Shown piece after piece: positions 61,408 through 64,000 of a stretch of DNA of 64,000 nt. The translations under genes and the position numbers were made by a program. This DNA is from Pseudomonadota bacterium (lineage in GTDB: Bacteria > Pseudomonadota > Gammaproteobacteria > Xanthomonadales > Rhodanobacteraceae). Each line of letters begins with the position of its first letter. Position 1 is the first letter of the stretch. The stretch covers positions 158,660 through 222,659 of the forward strand of contig JAEWGO010000008.1 of the NCBI GenBank assembly GCA_023388255.1, written 5' to 3'. The notes below the pieces were generated by a model, which did not search any database, had not been told where the DNA came from, and was given only the letters and a program-made list of their open reading frames with translations.

Positions 61408-63051
61408 ATGAACCGGAATATTCCGCAGCAGATCGTCCGGCACGCCACCACGTGTCTGGAGGGACGTCGCTCGCACGGTGTCACTTTCATTGCAATTCGC
61501 GCGTTCGCCCTGGTCGCGATGCTGTTCGCGATGAATGCCGGCGCGCAAGACGGCACCTGGGATGCCTCCTGGGCGCCGAGGAGTTCCAGCCAGAAAGGTA
61601 TTCCGGGCCTATTTGAGGACACCTGGAGCCTTGGCGGGGGTGGCGCTTTCGCCGGCGACATGACCGCGACCGCAACGGTCGTGCAGGTCGACGGCAAGAT
61701 GCTCGTCGCCGGCTTCGGCTGGAACACCTACAACGGCACCGACCAGAACGCCTGCATCGTGCGCCGCTACAACGCGGACGGCAGCGTCGACAGCGGATTC
61801 GGCAATGCCGGCGCCGTCGTGACGAACTACAGCTCGTCCAGCGGCAATCCCAAGCTCGACTGCTACGCCAAGTCGCTTGCGCTGCAACCCGACGGCAAGA
61901 TCGTCTATGCCGGTCAACTCGTCTTTGCGGCCGGCGGCCCGACACCTTCGGCCATGGTCGCGCGCCTCGATGCCGATGGATCGACCGACGTCAGCTTCGG
62001 CAATGGCGGCTACGTCGTGAACTTCGCCATCGATGTGAACACGGTGCTGGTCGCGGGCAACGGCGACGTCCTTGTCGCCGGCAGCTGGATCGCGCCCGGT
62101 TTCACGGATACCGATTTCTATCTCGCCACGCTCGACACGAATGGCAATCATGTCTCGGCCACCGCCGCGCATTGGGACGTTCCCGGCGGCGACAAGAACG
62201 AGGACGCCAATGCCGCGGTGATCGAATCGTGGGCATCCGGGACGATCGGAAATTTCCACTCGCACGACGAAATCTATCTGGTGGGCGTCGTCGATGATCC
62301 CGCCTATCCGAGCAGCCAGGCCCATCATTCCTGCGGCATCGCCGCGTTCGTGCGAACCGACGGCGGCGCGTTCGTTCCCGACGCCGGCTTCAACGGCAAC
62401 GGCCTGCTCAATGTTGATTTTCCGGTCGGCACATCCGATACCGACACGATCTGCCGCACGGCCGCGCATCGCGCAGGCAACTCCATTCTCGGCCCGACCG
62501 GCGTCGTGGTCGGCGGCGAGCGCTATTACACCCCCAATGGCGCAAGTATCGGCAGTGCGAGCTACTACGCGTTGGAGGACATCAGCGCGGGCGGCTCGGT
62601 GAATCGCGACGACAGCTTTGCGTTCTTCGCCGATCTCAACGAGGGCGGCGCATTCAATTCGATCAACGGCCTCGTCTGGGACGATATCGGCAAGCTCGTC
62701 GCGGTCGGCTACGCCGGCATCGGCGCGAACGGCGACCAGACGCATGCGCCGTCCGACGGCGCGATCCGGCGCTTCAACAGCGACTACAGCGTCGATGGAT
62801 CATTTGCCGCGGACCACAGCGGCACGCTGTTCGCCTCGTTGGACGATACCGGCGCGTCGGGCATCGTGCCCTCGCAGCGCGAATGGGCCACGGCGATCGC
62901 GACCGATCCGTTGCACGGTCGCATCGTGTTCGTCGGCGAGCGCTCGATCCTGATCTCGCTGGTTCCGAACCTGTACGCCTGGATGCTCGGCGCGGTACAT
63001 GACGGCACCGTGCAGGTATCCGATCGCATCTTCGCCAACGGCTTCGATTGA
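61408..63051 (+). CDS. Second secreted delta-60-repeat protein with IFANGFD tail
   Basis: A 547-residue exported protein. A long N-region (about 28 residues) precedes the signal helix (IAIRAFALVAMLFAMNAGAQ). It has delta-60-type units (VVQVDGKMLVAGFGW, RRYNADGSVDSGFGNAGAVV, ALQPDGKIVYAGQ, ARLDADGSTDVSFGNGGYVV) followed by longer, more diverged blades. The end SDRIFANGFD matches the tail of the preceding gene and of the M14 peptidase. The start ATG 61408 has a perfect AAGGAG site. It is separated from the first delta-60 gene by 49 bases, so the two are likely co-transcribed. Confidence 0.9.
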   Translation: MNRNIPQQIVRHATTCLEGRRSHGVTFIAIRAFALVAMLFAMNAGAQDGTWDASWAPRSSSQKGIPGLFEDTWSLGGGGAFAGDMTATATVVQVDGKMLVAGFGWNTYNGTDQNACIVRRYNADGSVDSGFGNAGAVVTNYSSSSGNPKLDCYAKSLALQPDGKIVYAGQLVFAAGGPTPSAMVARLDADGSTDVSFGNGGYVVNFAIDVNTVLVAGNGDVLVAGSWIAPGFTDTDFYLATLDTNGNHVSATAAHWDVPGGDKNEDANAAVIESWASGTIGNFHSHDEIYLVGVVDDPAYPSSQAHHSCGIAAFVRTDGGAFVPDAGFNGNGLLNVDFPVGTSDTDTICRTAAHRAGNSILGPTGVVVGGERYYTPNGASIGSASYYALEDISAGGSVNRDDSFAFFADLNEGGAFNSINGLVWDDIGKLVAVGYAGIGANGDQTHAPSDGAIRRFNSDYSVDGSFAADHSGTLFASLDDTGASGIVPSQREWATAIATDPLHGRIVFVGERSILISLVPNLYAWMLGAVHDGTVQVSDRIFANGFD

Positions 63052-63256
63052 TCCGTGCATGCGCCAGCGGCATGACGGCCATGGATGGCCGCATGCCGAT
63101 CACACTCGCAGGCGGAGGCAACGCGTCGTTAACCCGATGTTGACCGAATTCGAATTCGCGCGATGCCAGTCTGGCACTCCCGTGGCAGCCGGCTGTGGGC
63201 CCGCTGTGAAGCGCGCCGGGGACACAGCGGCGTCGCGGACCAATCAGCAGTGACGA

Positions 63257-63775
63257 TCAACGTGCGATGAAAGCATCCGGCGTGAACGGCGCGATCGCAT
63301 CTCCAGCCTGCGGTTCCAATGTGCCCATCGAATGGCCCTGCTCAGCCAGGTATTCGAGCCAGCGGTTGAGGAACGAGCTCATGCGCACACGGCGCTGGAA
63401 CACGCTGCGCGCGGGATGGAGCGGGCCGATCGCGCGCACGAGCCGGCGATCGGCGCGGCAGTCGAGCACTTCGGCCATGTGCGCATCGTGATACATGCGC
63501 AACTGCGCGGATGGCGCGCTTTCGCCCGTCTCGCTGTCGACGAACGCATACGTCAAATGCAGATCGAGCGTGTAGCGATGGCGTTCGAGCACGTCGAGAC
63601 GCAGATCGAGACCGTCATCGAGCGATGAGCGATAGCTGCCGATGGGCAGATCCTGCGGTGCGAACAGGCGCGCCAAGCGATGATAATTTTCCGAATACAG
63701 ACCCATCAGCCACGAGAAGCGGCTGGGCAGCAATGATTGCGGGTGTTCGAGCACAGCGGACATGGGGGCGATCAT
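63257..63775 (-). CDS. DUF1249 family protein (YqiB-like)
   Basis: A 172-residue cytoplasmic protein. The family signature is LMGLYSENYHRLARLF near the start, then LDLRLDVLERHRYTLDLHLTY, LRMYHDAHMAEVLDC and FLNRWLEYLAEQGHSM. In E. coli the yqiB gene lies by nudF and cpdA; here its upstream neighbour lies beyond the window. The start is ATG 63775 or ATG 63763. Function is unknown. Confidence 0.88.
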   Translation of the reverse strand: MIAPMSAVLEHPQSLLPSRFSWLMGLYSENYHRLARLFAPQDLPIGSYRSSLDDGLDLRLDVLERHRYTLDLHLTYAFVDSETGESAPSAQLRMYHDAHMAEVLDCRADRRLVRAIGPLHPARSVFQRRVRMSSFLNRWLEYLAEQGHSMGTLEPQAGDAIAPFTPDAFIAR

Positions 63776-64000
63776 AGGCGGGTGGGCCGAGGGCGGACAG
63801 TCTTATGTCGCCCGCGACAGCCGGATAAGATGGGGTTCCGGATGCCGTCCGCAAGGCGGGACGCGCGGTGTTGCGCAGCGACGCAACGCGCCATGCTGTC
63901 GGCCATCGTCGAATACCACCTCGCCAAACCCATCGGGCGTCGCTATGCCTGCGAAGCCCGCCCGCGCCTCTCTGCCGGCGCTCGCTGCCCGAAGGCAGCG
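63776..64000. other. Right window edge without a recognisable gene
   Basis: About 225 bases with no convincing coding frame or signal. They may hold the promoter of the DUF1249 gene and the start of a gene outside the window. Confidence 0.4.

Overview
The window is about 64 kb of GC-rich, gene-dense chromosome. The most likely source is a gammaproteobacterium of the order Lysobacterales (Xanthomonadales), perhaps Rhodanobacteraceae/Dokdonella-like. The main evidence is the acetylated arginine pathway: N-acetylornithine carbamoyltransferase, an acetylcitrulline-deacetylase-type ArgE, and a fused acetylglutamate kinase/synthase, in a cluster ending in proB-proA. The gene order rpmF-fabH-fabD-fabG-acpP-fabF-pabB-mltG-tmk-holB-pilZ and the dispersed ATTCCGGCG-type palindromes agree with this. 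The genus is an inference.

Layout. 1-8.2 kb: ligA (cut by the window edge), a TPR protein, a secreted M14 carboxypeptidase, a long histidine ammonia-lyase-like enzyme and hisS. 8.3-12.4 kb: tRNA-Pro(CGG), two small unknown proteins, and a divergent PIG-L deacetylase / family 2 glycosyltransferase pair. 12.5-23.6 kb: a minus-strand arginine/proline cluster (argF', argG, argE', argAB, argC, proS, argH, proB, proA). Its proS is of the short alphaproteobacterial type. 24-26.6 kb: a glycine-zipper envelope protein, then cysS overlapping sufE. 26.6-38.1 kb: a long minus-strand operon for fatty acid synthesis, lipid precursors and DNA replication, beginning at yceD-rpmF with a near-consensus promoter. 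38.2-43.9 kb: yceF, a MoxR/DUF58/transglutaminase module and a Slp-type lipoprotein. 44.1-47.7 kb: hinT, then tRNA-Ser(GGA)-ffs(4.5S RNA)-dnaX-ybaB-recR. 47.8-53.3 kb: molybdopterin genes moaEDCA behind a metallo-hydrolase and Kdo kinase, a divergent heptosyltransferase, a DUF6165 protein and tRNA-Ser(CGA). 53.4-55.1 kb: a decayed LysR regulator fused back-to-back with an SDR gene. 55.1-63.1 kb: an accessory envelope/secretion region with a membrane-bound winged-helix/TPR regulator, a membrane protein, an LCCL-domain secreted protein and two secreted delta-60-repeat proteins. It ends with a DUF1249 gene.

The most unusual signals are as follows. (1) Three secreted proteins, the M14 peptidase and both delta-60-repeat proteins, end in nearly the same short C-terminal motif, SD-x-IF-x-DGFE-like, suggesting a common sorting or anchoring tag. 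(2) A 54-bp imperfect direct repeat lies just outside the start codon of the winged-helix/TPR regulator and again before the LCCL gene, which suggests a shared operator. (3) A transferred-looking editing-domain-less prolyl-tRNA synthetase sits inside the arginine/proline cluster. (4) yceD-rpmF has a promoter so close to the start codon that the mRNA should be leaderless. (5) A GGGGATT-type repeat family surrounds recR and also lies in-frame inside dnaX. All functional statements rest on reading the sequence and remembered family motifs; no database search was run.
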